Shown one piece after another: positions 23,549-31,405 of a DNA stretch of 31,451 bases. The position numbers were made by a program, and so were the translations under genes. The DNA is from SVFI01 sp964519385 (GTDB taxonomy: Bacteria; Bacillota; Clostridia; Lachnospirales; Lachnospiraceae), in NCBI GenBank assembly GCA_964519385.1, contig CAZFLR010000027.1, forward strand, positions 1 to 31,451, given 5' to 3'. Position 1 is the stretch's first letter. Each line of letters starts with the position of its first letter. The notes under the pieces were generated by a model. That model saw only the letters and a program-made list of their open reading frames with translations, ran no database searches and had not been told where the DNA came from.

Positions 23549-24326
23549 GCTTTATGCCTGTATCGGAAAGAGAGCAGAAACTCCTTATTGTATTCCGGCG
23601 GATGGTCTGAAGGTTTATACGATAGAGGAAATCTGCTATTATATATGTGACAGGGCGGAGGTCCTGGATGCGGATTTTATGTGCGATGAGCTGGCTGAAT
23701 TCGTGGAGCATGAGCTTGGTCTGCCAAAGCTTGCCGATGAGCTTTTCAGAATCATCCGCTTTGGCGGTTCGCTGCATGCTTTTTGCGGATTGCTGCTTGA
23801 CGGAGCTGCCTATCCGGAAAAGGAAGTGCGAAACAGAACAGAAGCCCTTATTAAGGAGAATGAAACACTTCCCGTGATATACCGTCTGAAAAAGCAGGGG
23901 GATATATTCGTACAGGAAAAACGGTATTACAAAGCACAACAGGCGTATAGAAATCTTTTGCTCCGTGAGGATGTATGCAGAGACACGGCTTTTGCAGCAG
24001 AAATATACGGCCGGCTCGGAGACCTTGCAGCAATCATGTTTCAGTATGAGACGGCTGCATATTGCTTTGAGAGAAGTTTAGAACTGGAGCAAAGAGACGA
24101 AGTGTGTATTAGGTATCTTCTGTGTCAGAGATTTTTGATGACGAAGGATAAGTACAGATTATGGCTTGCCGGACATGAAGAGTACGGAAAATTATCTGTG
24201 GAAGCGGAACGCCTTTATGAGGAAGCGGCCGAACAGGCAGAACGGCAGATACAAAATAAATCAGAACAGACAGATCCTTTGGTGCTTAAGGAAGAATACT
24301 GTCAGATGGTATTGGAGCAGGTATGA
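23541..24326 (+). CDS. TPR-like helical protein of the four-gene cluster
   Basis: I chose the ATG at 23541 because GGAGGAGAAA directly precedes it; an upstream in-frame start at 23511 has no site. The product is 261 residues, with no signal or membrane segment. The first 90 residues (MSKLYACIGKRAETPYCI, then a helical part with IEEICYYICDRAEVLD) match nothing I recognise. Residues about 110-190 read as two or three TPR-like helical pairs (QGDIFVQEKRYYKAQQAYRN; YGRLGDLAAIMFQYETAAYC; FERSLELEQRDEVCIRYLL). A protein-interaction role is the natural inference. It overlaps the upstream gene by eight bases and the downstream one by four (ATGA), so all are translated together. Confidence 0.7.
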   Translation: MSKLYACIGKRAETPYCIPADGLKVYTIEEICYYICDRAEVLDADFMCDELAEFVEHELGLPKLADELFRIIRFGGSLHAFCGLLLDGAAYPEKEVRNRTEALIKENETLPVIYRLKKQGDIFVQEKRYYKAQQAYRNLLLREDVCRDTAFAAEIYGRLGDLAAIMFQYETAAYCFERSLELEQRDEVCIRYLLCQRFLMTKDKYRLWLAGHEEYGKLSVEAERLYEEAAEQAERQIQNKSEQTDPLVLKEEYCQMVLEQV

Positions 24327-25537
24327 AATTTTTGGAAAAATTGAAAAATCGATTCGGAAAATATAAGGTTTCCGATGAAATGACGGAGGAAGAGGAATAC
24401 GGCGGCGAGGAGACCTATTCCATTTCAAAGGAGCAGGTGAATTTTAAGGATGCCGGAGAGAGACAGTGCTATGTCCAAAGTCTGCTGGAACAGATAGGGG
24501 ATGCGCAGATGCAGCTTGAAGCCTGCAAGGAGGAGTATCAAACGGTCAACCGGTATTTACAGGATATGGAAGATTTGGAGTATATTGCCGGAGAAGACAG
24601 GGAAAGTCTTTTGGAGCATGCAAAGGCAATCGGCATGCTTGAAGTGGATAAGCGAAGATACGAAGAAAAGAAGCAGAGACTCAGCAATGCGGATTTTGCG
24701 AAGATGGAGCGTCTTGAGGATGAGACGGATGAAGGCGTGAGAAGGCTGAGAGAGGCAGAGGAATATCAGCAGGCGGTCAGAAGTGATCTTTCCAGACTTG
24801 AAAATGAGAAACAGGCATGTCTATTTCGGAAACAGGAAGCATCTGCGGCGATGGAGAATCTAAGAGGAATGGCTCTCATATGCACGATAGCGGTATTTGC
24901 GTGTATGGGAATGCTGCTTTTTATGCAGCTTGTTCTGGAGATGGAGACACAGATCGGTTATATTCTGACCGCAGCGGCAGCGGCGATTGCACTGGCAGTA
25001 ATTTATGTAAAATATATGGATGCAGTGAGTGAAAAAACGCGCTCCCAGCACAGCCTCAACAAGCTGATTCTTTTGCAGAACCGTGTAAAAATTCGCTATG
25101 TAAATAACACGAACCTTTTGGATTATCTTTATATGAAATTCGGTATCACCTCCGCAAAAGAGCTGAGCAGCATGTGGGAGAGGTATCTTTCGGAGAAAGA
25201 AGAGAGGGACAGAATCAATGAGACCATGAAGGATTTGAACTTCAGTCAGGAACAGCTTGTACGAATTCTGAGAAAATATAAGCTCCACGATCCGCTTATC
25301 TGGCTTCATCAGGTGGATGCAATTCTGGAACCTAAGGAGATGGTGGAGGTACGCCATGCACTGATTACAAGAAGACAGAAGCTCCGTAAACAGATGGAGT
25401 TTAATACGGAAAATGCAGAGAGTGCACAAAGGCAGGTCAGGGAGCTTGTGGGGGATTATCCGCAATATGCCAAAGAAATTTTGAAAATGGTATCGGATTA
25501 CGAAGAGAAAATACCGGTCTCCAAAAAGGATAATTGA
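24323..25537 (+). CDS. Coiled-coil protein with two membrane helices, last of the four-gene cluster
   Basis: This 404-residue protein has a basic N-terminus (MKFLEKLKNRFGKYK), an acidic patch, and a long charged coiled coil (about 45-175). A pair of membrane helices follows (about 182-203 MALICTIAVFACMGMLLFMQ and 210-230 IGYILTAAAAAIALAVIYV) with a very short external loop. A second coiled coil runs from there to the end. Both long arms therefore face the cytoplasm, which would tether the other three soluble products to the inner face of the membrane. I recognise no named family. The ATG overlaps the previous stop by four bases. The stop codon overlaps the -35 of the amino-acid transporter promoter, and there is no terminator between them. 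Confidence 0.7.
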   Translation: MKFLEKLKNRFGKYKVSDEMTEEEEYGGEETYSISKEQVNFKDAGERQCYVQSLLEQIGDAQMQLEACKEEYQTVNRYLQDMEDLEYIAGEDRESLLEHAKAIGMLEVDKRRYEEKKQRLSNADFAKMERLEDETDEGVRRLREAEEYQQAVRSDLSRLENEKQACLFRKQEASAAMENLRGMALICTIAVFACMGMLLFMQLVLEMETQIGYILTAAAAAIALAVIYVKYMDAVSEKTRSQHSLNKLILLQNRVKIRYVNNTNLLDYLYMKFGITSAKELSSMWERYLSEKEERDRINETMKDLNFSQEQLVRILRKYKLHDPLIWLHQVDAILEPKEMVEVRHALITRRQKLRKQMEFNTENAESAQRQVRELVGDYPQYAKEILKMVSDYEEKIPVSKKDN

Positions 25538-25562
25538 CACGGAACGAATGTCGTGATAACAT
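25534..25562 (+). promoter_or_regulatory. Promoter of the amino-acid ABC operon
   Basis: TTGACA (25534-25539) overlaps the stop codon of the preceding gene. A 17-base spacer and TAACAT (25557-25562) follow. The ATG at 25613 has a GAGGAGG ribosome binding site. Confidence 0.6.
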
Positions 25563-25612
25563 TACAGCGTATTTGAATTTAGTCTGCTAAAGCAGAAAAG
25601 AGGAGGAAAACA

Positions 25613-26464
25613 ATGAAAAAGTTAATGGCATTATTAATGTGCGGTGTAATGACGGCAGCTATGTTGGTCGGATGCGGAAACAGTGAGACGGTAACGTCCG
25701 ATATGGAAAATGTGCCGGATGAGACGGAGGCTGTAGTACAGGACGACGAAAGAACTACCTTTACAGTCGGTTTTGACGCAGAATTTCCGCCATATGGTTA
25801 CATGAATGATGAAGGAGAATATGTAGGTTTTGACCTTTCTCTTGCACAGGAGGTTTGTGACAGAAACGGATGGGAGCTTGTGAAGCAGCCAATCAACTGG
25901 GATACAAAGGATATGGAATTATCATCCGGCTCCATCGACTGTATTTGGAACGGTTTTACAATGAATGGACGTGAAGACAGCTACACATGGTCAGTGCCGT
26001 ATATAGATAACAGTCAGGTATTCGTGGTGGCAGCAGATGCCGGCATTTCATCCCAGGCGGATCTTGCAGGAAAAGTGGTTGCTGTTCAGGCGGATTCTTC
26101 TGCACTTGCAGCGTTGAACAGTGAAGAAAATGTTGCTGTGACAGAGACATTCGCATCATTAAACCAGTTTGCGGATTACAACACAGCTTTTATGGATCTT
26201 GAAGCAGGAGCGGTTGATGCAGTTGCGATGGACATCGGAGTTGCCAATTATCAGATTAATTCAAGAGAAGCAGGCAAATTCGTGATTTTGGATGAGTACA
26301 TTGCGACAGAACAGTATGCAATCGGATTCCTTCTCGGAAACGAAGCCTTAAGAGATCAGGTACAGAATACATTATATGAAATGGTAGAGGACGGTACTTT
26401 TGCAAAAATAGCACAGGAGTGGGAGCTTTCTGACGTTGTATGTCTTACTTCAGATGCTGAATAA
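25613..26464 (+). CDS. Amino-acid ABC transporter substrate-binding lipoprotein
   Basis: This 283-residue extracellular protein has a lipoprotein signal (MKKLMALLMCGVMTAAMLVGC, lipobox Cys21), a short acidic linker, and a family-3 solute-binding domain. Typical segments are FTVGFDAEFPPYGYMNDEGEYVGFDLSLAQEV, then DCIWNGFTMNGRE and the hinge region near LAGKVVAVQADSSA, with AVAMDIGVANYQI later. This family binds polar amino acids such as glutamine, histidine, arginine or cystine; the exact ligand cannot be told. It is the first gene of a three-gene importer operon, and a stem-loop downstream probably raises its mRNA level over that of the permease and ATPase. Confidence 0.93.
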   Translation: MKKLMALLMCGVMTAAMLVGCGNSETVTSDMENVPDETEAVVQDDERTTFTVGFDAEFPPYGYMNDEGEYVGFDLSLAQEVCDRNGWELVKQPINWDTKDMELSSGSIDCIWNGFTMNGREDSYTWSVPYIDNSQVFVVAADAGISSQADLAGKVVAVQADSSALAALNSEENVAVTETFASLNQFADYNTAFMDLEAGAVDAVAMDIGVANYQINSREAGKFVILDEYIATEQYAIGFLLGNEALRDQVQNTLYEMVEDGTFAKIAQEWELSDVVCLTSDAE

Positions 26465-26474
26465 GATTTTTAAG

Positions 26475-26500
26475 GAAGGTGTCTTTTTAAAGGCACCTTC
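26475..26500 (+). terminator. Intercistronic stem-loop, partial terminator or mRNA stabiliser
   Basis: GAAGGTGTCT (26475-26484) pairs with AGGCACCTTC (26491-26500), a 10-bp stem with one wobble and a six-base loop, but only a weak T tract follows. It lies between the binding-protein and permease genes, a usual place for a hairpin that favours expression of the binding protein. Confidence 0.6.
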
Positions 26501-26533
26501 TATAGTTTTGCATGGGTAAACAAGGAGGAACAC

Positions 26534-27184
26534 ATGGATTTATTGACAATGCTGAAACAATTGGGAGAGGGAATGCTCGTGACGGGAGAAATTTTTTTCC
26601 TGACACTTTTATTTTCGCTTCCCCTCGGACTTGTGATTGCGTTCGGAAGAATGGCAAAAAACGGATTTATCCGGACTATTTCTAAGTTTTATATATCGAT
26701 TATGCGAGGAACCCCGCTGATGCTTCAGCTCATTGTTGTGTATTTTGCACCATACTATGTGTTCGGTATCCGAATGAACTCCGGCTATAGGATGGTGGCG
26801 GTGATTTTAGGCTTTGTACTCAATTATGCAGCCTATTTTGCTGAGATTTACCGTTCCGGAATTCAGGCAATCCCGGCAGGACAGCATGAAGCAGCTCAGG
26901 TGCTGGGATATTCAAAGGGCCAGACATTTTTTAAAATCATACTTCCGCAGGTAATTAAGAGAATACTTCCGCCGGTCACGAATGAGGTGATTACCCTGGT
27001 GAAGGATACCTCACTTGCCTTTGTGCTCACGGTGGCGGAAATGTTTACACTGGCAAAGCAGATTGCAGCAGCACAGACTACAGTTGTACCTCTTATGGTT
27101 GCAGGTTTGTTTTACTACATATTCAATCTTCTTGTGGCATTTGCAATGGAGCAGATAGAAAAGAAGCTTGGATATTACAGATAG
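26534..27184 (+). CDS. Amino-acid ABC transporter permease
   Basis: This 216-residue membrane protein of the HisM/GlnP type has about five helices. It contains the early ISIMRGTPLMLQL motif and the EAA loop that docks the ATPase (HEAAQVLGYSKGQTFFKIILPQ). The following segment ITLVKDTSLAFVLTVAEM is also diagnostic. It forms a homodimeric channel with two copies of the ATPase encoded downstream. The start is supported by AAGGAGGA before the ATG, and the next gene begins 12 bases after its stop. Confidence 0.95.
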   Translation: MDLLTMLKQLGEGMLVTGEIFFLTLLFSLPLGLVIAFGRMAKNGFIRTISKFYISIMRGTPLMLQLIVVYFAPYYVFGIRMNSGYRMVAVILGFVLNYAAYFAEIYRSGIQAIPAGQHEAAQVLGYSKGQTFFKIILPQVIKRILPPVTNEVITLVKDTSLAFVLTVAEMFTLAKQIAAAQTTVVPLMVAGLFYYIFNLLVAFAMEQIEKKLGYYR

Positions 27185-27196
27185 GGAGGAAGAGGT

Positions 27197-27958
27197 ATGA
27201 ATTTACTTGAAATGAACCATATGAAAAAATCTTTCGGCACTCTTGAAGTAATCAAGGATTTTTCGCTTTCTGTAAAAGAGGGAGAGGTTGTTTCCATCAT
27301 CGGTCCGTCCGGTTCGGGAAAATCCACCATTCTCCGCTGTGCGACGCTTTTGGAGCAGATGGACGACGGAGAACTGCTTTATATGGGAAAACATGCGGCA
27401 AAAAGCGTAAACGGAAAGTCTGTATATATGTCCAAGGCAGAACTGAAAAAGATACGAAGCTTCTTTGGTCTTGTGTTTCAGAACTTTAACCTGTTTCCGC
27501 ATTATAATGTGTTAAAAAATGTGATGGATGCACCGGTGTCGGTGGACAAGATTCCCAAGGAAGAGGCAAAAGAAAGAGCACTTAAGCTTCTTGAACAGCT
27601 TGGTCTTTCCGATAAGGGAAAGGCTTATCCTTATCAGCTTTCAGGAGGGCAGCAGCAGAGAGTTTCGATTGCACGGGCACTGGCTCTGCAGCCGAAGATT
27701 CTATTTTTTGATGAGCCGACCAGCGCGCTGGATCCGGAGCTGACGGGTGAAGTGCTGAAGGTAATAAAAGAGCTTGCAAAAGAAAAGATGACAATGATTA
27801 TTGTGACACATGAGATGCAGTTTGCAAGAGAGTTGTCAGATCGTATTATTTTTATGGAAAACGGTGTGGTGGTCCAGGAGGGAACACCGGATGAGATTTT
27901 CCATTCGGACAATGAACGTATCCGCGAATTTATCGGAAGGATTGAGACAGGGTATTAA
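27197..27958 (+). CDS. Amino-acid ABC transporter ATP-binding protein
   Basis: This 253-residue GlnQ-type ATPase contains Walker A GPSGSGKST, the Q-loop GLVFQNFNLFPHYNVLKNV, signature LSGGQQQRVSIARAL, Walker B ILFFDEPTSALDP, and the switch His in VTHEMQFARELSD. It has a modest insertion (about residues 67-87) between Walker A and the Q-loop. It powers amino-acid import with the two upstream proteins. GGGAGGAAGAGG precedes the ATG. The operon ends at the terminator directly downstream. Confidence 0.96.
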   Translation: MNLLEMNHMKKSFGTLEVIKDFSLSVKEGEVVSIIGPSGSGKSTILRCATLLEQMDDGELLYMGKHAAKSVNGKSVYMSKAELKKIRSFFGLVFQNFNLFPHYNVLKNVMDAPVSVDKIPKEEAKERALKLLEQLGLSDKGKAYPYQLSGGQQQRVSIARALALQPKILFFDEPTSALDPELTGEVLKVIKELAKEKMTMIIVTHEMQFARELSDRIIFMENGVVVQEGTPDEIFHSDNERIREFIGRIETGY

Positions 27959-27960
27959 AA

Positions 27961-27997
27961 AAGAAACGGCTCCTTTAAGGAGCCGCTTCTTTTTTCT
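27961..27997 (+). terminator. Terminator of the amino-acid ABC operon
   Basis: AAGAAACGGCTCC pairs with GGAGCCGCTTCTT (one mismatch) around TTTAA, followed by a T run. Confidence 0.9.
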
Positions 27998-28009
27998 TAT
28001 GAGGGATTC

Positions 28010-28075
28010 ATGAAAAAATATAAAGAGTTGAAACACGTATCAGAAAGAAGCTTGAAGGGGGTGCTTCATTTCTGA
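28010..28075 (+). CDS. Possible 21-residue peptide gene
   Basis: An ATG five bases after GAGGG opens a 21-codon frame (MKKYKELKHVSERSLKGVLH plus Phe) ending in TGA. The peptide is basic and hydrophilic. Its second half coincides with a strong stem-loop: TATCAGAAAGAAGC (28039-28052) with GCTTCATTTCTGATA (28064-28078), one bulged base, G-rich loop. It lies just after the transporter terminator, with no obvious promoter. It may be chance; the stem-loop may be the real element. Confidence 0.25.
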   Translation: MKKYKELKHVSERSLKGVLHF

Positions 28076-28165
28076 TATTTGTAGTATAGACAGAAAGTGT
28101 GACAAAATTGTGTTTCTTTTTTTAAAAAAATATGAAGTTTCTTAATGAAAAATGAAAGATACATC

Positions 28166-28205
28166 AAAAAAAACAGGCTTATCGCAAACGACGATAAACC
28201 CGTTT
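28166..28205 (-). terminator. Terminator of the DUF5684-like gene
   Basis: On the minus strand AAACGGGTTTATCG pairs with CGATAAGCCTGTTT (two wobbles) around a seven-base loop and is followed by TTTTTT. Confidence 0.85.
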
Positions 28206-28218
28206 CTCTTTCAGAGGC

Positions 28219-28611
28219 TTACTGTGGTCCGACGAAATCTGAATTGCCGAAACCAAGGATCATGTAAAAGATCGGTGATAAAAACAGAAGACCGAAACCG
28301 AAGCCTGCACCGTGTCCGAATGCCTTGGAAAGCTTGAAGCAAAGGATAATCTGGAATATAAATCCCACACAAGGAATCAGTGTAAGAAGGAACATCCAGC
28401 CGTTTCCAAAAGCCATCTCGAACATGCAGTACATGTTGTAGAAAGGAATGATAGATCCCCATCCCGGCTTGCCGGCCTTGCTGAACATTTTCCACAGACC
28501 TATAAGGCTCACAATAGTGATGGCAAGGACAAGGATGTAATAGACTGTCATTGCACCGGCCATGGCACTTGCTGCAGCAGGGTCCATCATGCTTGAATAA
28601 TCTGTTGTCAT
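28219..28611 (-). CDS. Small DUF5684-like membrane protein
   Basis: This 130-residue protein has a hydrophilic N-terminus rich in Met and Ala, then about four membrane helices (MTVYYILVLAITIVSLIGLW; a turn with AGKPGWGSIIPFYNMYCMF; WMFLLTLIPCVGFIFQIILC; FGFGLLFLSPIFYMILGF). The loop motif KAGKPGWxxIIPFYN is what I associate with DUF5684, a family found next to signal peptidases and other membrane proteins in Firmicutes, with no known function. AGGAGGAG precedes the ATG. It is a single-gene unit with its own terminator. Confidence 0.8.
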   Translation of the reverse strand: MTTDYSSMMDPAAASAMAGAMTVYYILVLAITIVSLIGLWKMFSKAGKPGWGSIIPFYNMYCMFEMAFGNGWMFLLTLIPCVGFIFQIILCFKLSKAFGHGAGFGFGLLFLSPIFYMILGFGNSDFVGPQ

Positions 28612-28775
28612 ATGTATCTCCTCCTAAGAATTATTTACCTCATTATTTTATCATAGCAGAGGGTGAGTGTCGAGAAAAAGTTAGTCGCAGGGAACGGATT
28701 TCGTGTCGCTCCGGGTTGCGTCCGTGTCGGGTTTGTGATAGGATAGCAAAAAATGAAATGCGACAGGTGAAAAGA

Positions 28776-29375
28776 ATGATAAAAAATATTGTGTTTGATA
28801 TCGGAAATGTCTGTGTAGACTTTTGTTATAAAGAGTTTTTTGAAAGCCTTGGTTTTTCACCGGAGATAGTACAGAGAATCTGCAGGGCTTCTGTGGAAAA
28901 TGAGGTCTGGAATCTCGGGGATGAGGGAAATCACTCCGATGAGGAGCTTTTGGATATTTTTATTCAACAGGATCCGGAGATTGAGCCGCAACTGCGGAGG
29001 GCGTATGAAAATTTCAGCGGAATTATCAGAGAGAGGGAAGCGACGATTCCGTGGCTGGAAGAACTGAAAAACAGTGGGTATCATGTCTACTATTTGTCCA
29101 ATTATCCGGAGAAGATTGCGCGTGAATGTGCAGACGATATGAAATTTTTAAGTCATATGGACGGAGGGATTCTCTCCTATAAAGTGAAACTGGTAAAACC
29201 GGGAAGGGAAATATACCGGAAGCTTTTGTCAGAATATGACTTAAAGGCGGAAGAGTGTCTTTTTATTGATGACAGGGCAGATAATTGTGAGGCGGCTGTA
29301 AGAGAGGGATTCCTCGCGATTCAATATACAACAAGAGATGAAGTCCTTACGAAAATGGCAGAGCTCGGTGTTTGA
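28776..29375 (+). CDS. HAD-superfamily phosphatase (YihX-like)
   Basis: I chose the ATG at 28776; an ATG at 28758 would add six residues, and the frame remains open further upstream without a credible site. The 199-residue protein has the four HAD motifs. Motif I is VFDIGNVCVDF with the nucleophilic Asp, where the usual second Asp is Gly, as in YihX. Motif II is YYLSNYP, motif III the lysine in KLVKPGREIY, and motif IV FIDDRADNCEAA. The cap is a small helical insertion after motif I, as in class I HADs. YihX-type enzymes hydrolyse sugar phosphates such as glucose 1-phosphate; the substrate here is not known. The gene is convergent with the next one, and no terminator is visible between them. 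Confidence 0.88.
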   Translation: MIKNIVFDIGNVCVDFCYKEFFESLGFSPEIVQRICRASVENEVWNLGDEGNHSDEELLDIFIQQDPEIEPQLRRAYENFSGIIREREATIPWLEELKNSGYHVYYLSNYPEKIARECADDMKFLSHMDGGILSYKVKLVKPGREIYRKLLSEYDLKAEECLFIDDRADNCEAAVREGFLAIQYTTRDEVLTKMAELGV

Positions 29376-29392
29376 CCGTCTCTGCCGTCTGT

Positions 29393-29704
29393 TTATTTCT
29401 TGTGAGGTTTTCGCTTGGAGACTGTTATGCTTCCGGAGGAAGCTTCTGTCTCGTTCTGTGTTCTTTCCGTAGCGGAATCGTCCACGTTGAAATCGGCAAA
29501 AGTCTTTTTGTCCGTCATTTTTCCGTACAGCCAGACATATACCCATATCAGAATCGGTACGGCAATGGTTGCAAACAGGCAGGCCTGAAAGAGCTTACCG
29601 CTTCCGTCGAAATCAAAAAGTGCACAAATAAGTGTAACAATATAGAGTAATACTAACAAAATGATGCCCAGAAGGGCGGCGAGACGCTGTTTCTTATTAT
29701 ACAT
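29393..29704 (-). CDS. Small two-helix membrane protein, unknown function
   Basis: This 103-residue protein opens with a short basic stretch (MYNKKQR) and has two membrane helices (about 8-29 LAALLGIILLVLLYIVTLICAL and 38-60 LFQACLFATIAVPILIWVYVW) with a short external loop. A hydrophilic cytoplasmic tail rich in Thr, Ser and Glu ends in a basic KRKPHKK. I recognise no named family. AAGGA lies just upstream of the ATG. It is divergent from the pseudokinase gene, from which it is separated by about 160 bases. Confidence 0.65.
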   Translation of the reverse strand: MYNKKQRLAALLGIILLVLLYIVTLICALFDFDGSGKLFQACLFATIAVPILIWVYVWLYGKMTDKKTFADFNVDDSATERTQNETEASSGSITVSKRKPHKK

Positions 29705-29756
29705 GAAGTTCCTTCTTTCTGAGTGCTTTTCTTCATTGTAAGCGGTGATACATGTT

Positions 29757-29811
29757 TTGACAAGTGATTTTACAAGTTCTTATGGTAAAAGAGAGAGGAC
29801 AATGTTATACT
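29757..29811 (+). promoter_or_regulatory. Promoter region of the pseudokinase gene
   Basis: Two overlapping choices are visible: TTGACA (29757-29762) with TATGGT (29781-29786) at 18 bases, or a weak -35 TGGTAA (29783-29788) with a good -10 TATACT (29806-29811). Both precede the ATG at 29866, which has a GGGGCGA-like site. Confidence 0.4.
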
Positions 29812-29865
29812 AATAAAAGTGTAATATGAGAGTTATAAGAGTAGAGAAAAGGGGCGACCTGAAGA

Positions 29866-31356
29866 ATGAAAAAAAATACCATTCCCCAGAAATTTTTACA
29901 GGCAGGAATGACACTTGCGGACCGAAGATACCGGGTGGATGAACTGATAGGAGAAAATGGACTGACGGTCACATATAAAGGCTATGACACCTTCAGGAAG
30001 AAAGTCATTGTTATAAAGGAGCTGTTTCCGCATCAGATTATGCAGAGAAATCCGGACAGGGATTACAGGGTTGAGTGTAAGAAACTCTCGGATGAAGAAC
30101 TGTTTTTAAATATGAAGGAGCATATGATTCAGCGTGCCAAAAAGCTGATTCGTCTCTATCCGGTGGAAGGTATAGCCAATGTGCTGACATATCTGGAGGA
30201 GAGAGAGACTGTATATGTTATCGAAGATTATGTGCAGGGACAGACGCTGAAAGAATTTTTGTTCAAACGTCACAGTGCAAAATTTCTTCCGGAAGATTTG
30301 ATGAAATATTTGGGACAGGTAATGGATACTTTGACAAGACTTCATGCAAACGGCATTTTTCACGGGGCTGTTTATCCGGAAAATATACGCTTTGCAGGCG
30401 GTGAATGTGTTCTGGTCGGCTGCACGAATCCGATGGAGGATGTGGCAGCACCGCAACTGACGGGAATCGCAGCACGCAGGGATGCATACGCGCCGGTTGA
30501 ATTGTATGTTCCGGAAGCGAAAAGAGGTCCGTCTGCGGATATATATGAAATAGCGGCGATTTTTTACCATTACGTGACAGGCGAAGTGCTTCCGGTATAT
30601 TATGATCGTATCAATGAAGAGGCGGTTGTGAACAAGCCTGAGCATATGCTGACAAGGGTTATGACATTTCAGAGCGAGGCAATCATGAAAGGCGTTGCGG
30701 TTTATGATTTTGAACGCTATGAGACGATGCAGCAGATGAAAGATGCTCTGTGTCCGGAGGATGTGGATTATGACAAGCTGAATTCTGAGCTTGGGGTTGC
30801 ACGTAATTTTGCAAGGGAGCCTTTCGGATATAAACATCAGAAAAGGGCGAAAAGAAATTATGTGCTGGTTCTGGGAGGACTTCTCCTGGCGGCGGTTTTG
30901 CTCCTTGGACCGGGACTTGTACAGGTCACCAAAGGTCTCCTGATTGACGGATTTTATAAAAAGTTTAACAGCAGAGATATGGAAGGACGTTTTGAACTTC
31001 TGATGGAAATGTCGTCAAGGGAACGCTCCTTGTACACCAATGACTATACAGATGTGGATGAGACGCTGACGGAGGAAGAGCGTGCAGAGCAGGCAAATAT
31101 TAAATATTATGACTTCCAACTGGAAAAATATGTGTCGCATGAAAAGTTTGATACGGACAGAAATTATTATGAATACATGCGGATTGACTATCGCGACGAG
31201 GTAATCTGGATTAATTATTTCTCCGATTCCAAGAGCGTCCGGACGATTATCAGTCGTGTGCCGAACCGGGAAGATAAATATGAAATCAAAACCGTGACAA
31301 TGGATAAAAAAGGAAATGAGCAGGAAGACATTGTATATATGAATTACAAAAAATAA
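29866..31356 (+). CDS. Membrane-anchored serine/threonine-kinase-like pseudokinase
   Basis: This 496-residue protein has a protein-kinase-like domain (about 20-290), one membrane helix (about 331-353) and a C-terminal extracytoplasmic domain of about 140 residues. The ATP-site lysine is kept (VIVIKELF, Lys51), and the glycine loop is degenerate (IGENGLTVTYKG). The catalytic HRDLKPEN is replaced by HGAVYPEN (166-173), losing the essential Asp and Lys. The DFG motif is replaced by VGC (184-186), losing the metal-binding Asp. The structural YAPVE (for APE) and ADIYEIA (for the helix-F Asp) elements survive, so the fold is intact but phosphotransfer is unlikely. The outer domain lacks PASTA repeats and could bind a ligand. 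It lies 4.3 kb after the Hsp70-like cluster, with no other partner nearby. Confidence 0.83.
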   Translation: MKKNTIPQKFLQAGMTLADRRYRVDELIGENGLTVTYKGYDTFRKKVIVIKELFPHQIMQRNPDRDYRVECKKLSDEELFLNMKEHMIQRAKKLIRLYPVEGIANVLTYLEERETVYVIEDYVQGQTLKEFLFKRHSAKFLPEDLMKYLGQVMDTLTRLHANGIFHGAVYPENIRFAGGECVLVGCTNPMEDVAAPQLTGIAARRDAYAPVELYVPEAKRGPSADIYEIAAIFYHYVTGEVLPVYYDRINEEAVVNKPEHMLTRVMTFQSEAIMKGVAVYDFERYETMQQMKDALCPEDVDYDKLNSELGVARNFAREPFGYKHQKRAKRNYVLVLGGLLLAAVLLLGPGLVQVTKGLLIDGFYKKFNSRDMEGRFELLMEMSSRERSLYTNDYTDVDETLTEEERAEQANIKYYDFQLEKYVSHEKFDTDRNYYEYMRIDYRDEVIWINYFSDSKSVRTIISRVPNREDKYEIKTVTMDKKGNEQEDIVYMNYKK

Positions 31357-31376
31357 AAATATTCCAAAAAAATGTT

Positions 31377-31405
31377 TTGAAAAATAAAAAGAAATGGTAT
31401 ATACT
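31377..31405 (+). promoter_or_regulatory. Promoter at the right edge, for a gene leaving the window
   Basis: TTGAAA (31377-31382), a 17-base spacer and TATACT (31400-31405). A short hairpin GTGTTC/GGACAC follows at about 31417-31435. The last ATG before the edge (31436 onward) has no clear ribosome binding site, so the nature of the transcript is open. Confidence 0.6.

Noticed and set aside
28551..28775. N-terminal extension of the HAD gene back to 28551
   Set aside because: The added 75 residues overlap the divergent DUF5684-like gene start, have no family match, and lack a ribosome binding site; HAD motif I should lie close to the N-terminus.
29866..30740. Active serine/threonine kinase
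   Set aside because: The catalytic and metal-binding aspartates of HRD and DFG are both replaced, so I call it a pseudokinase.
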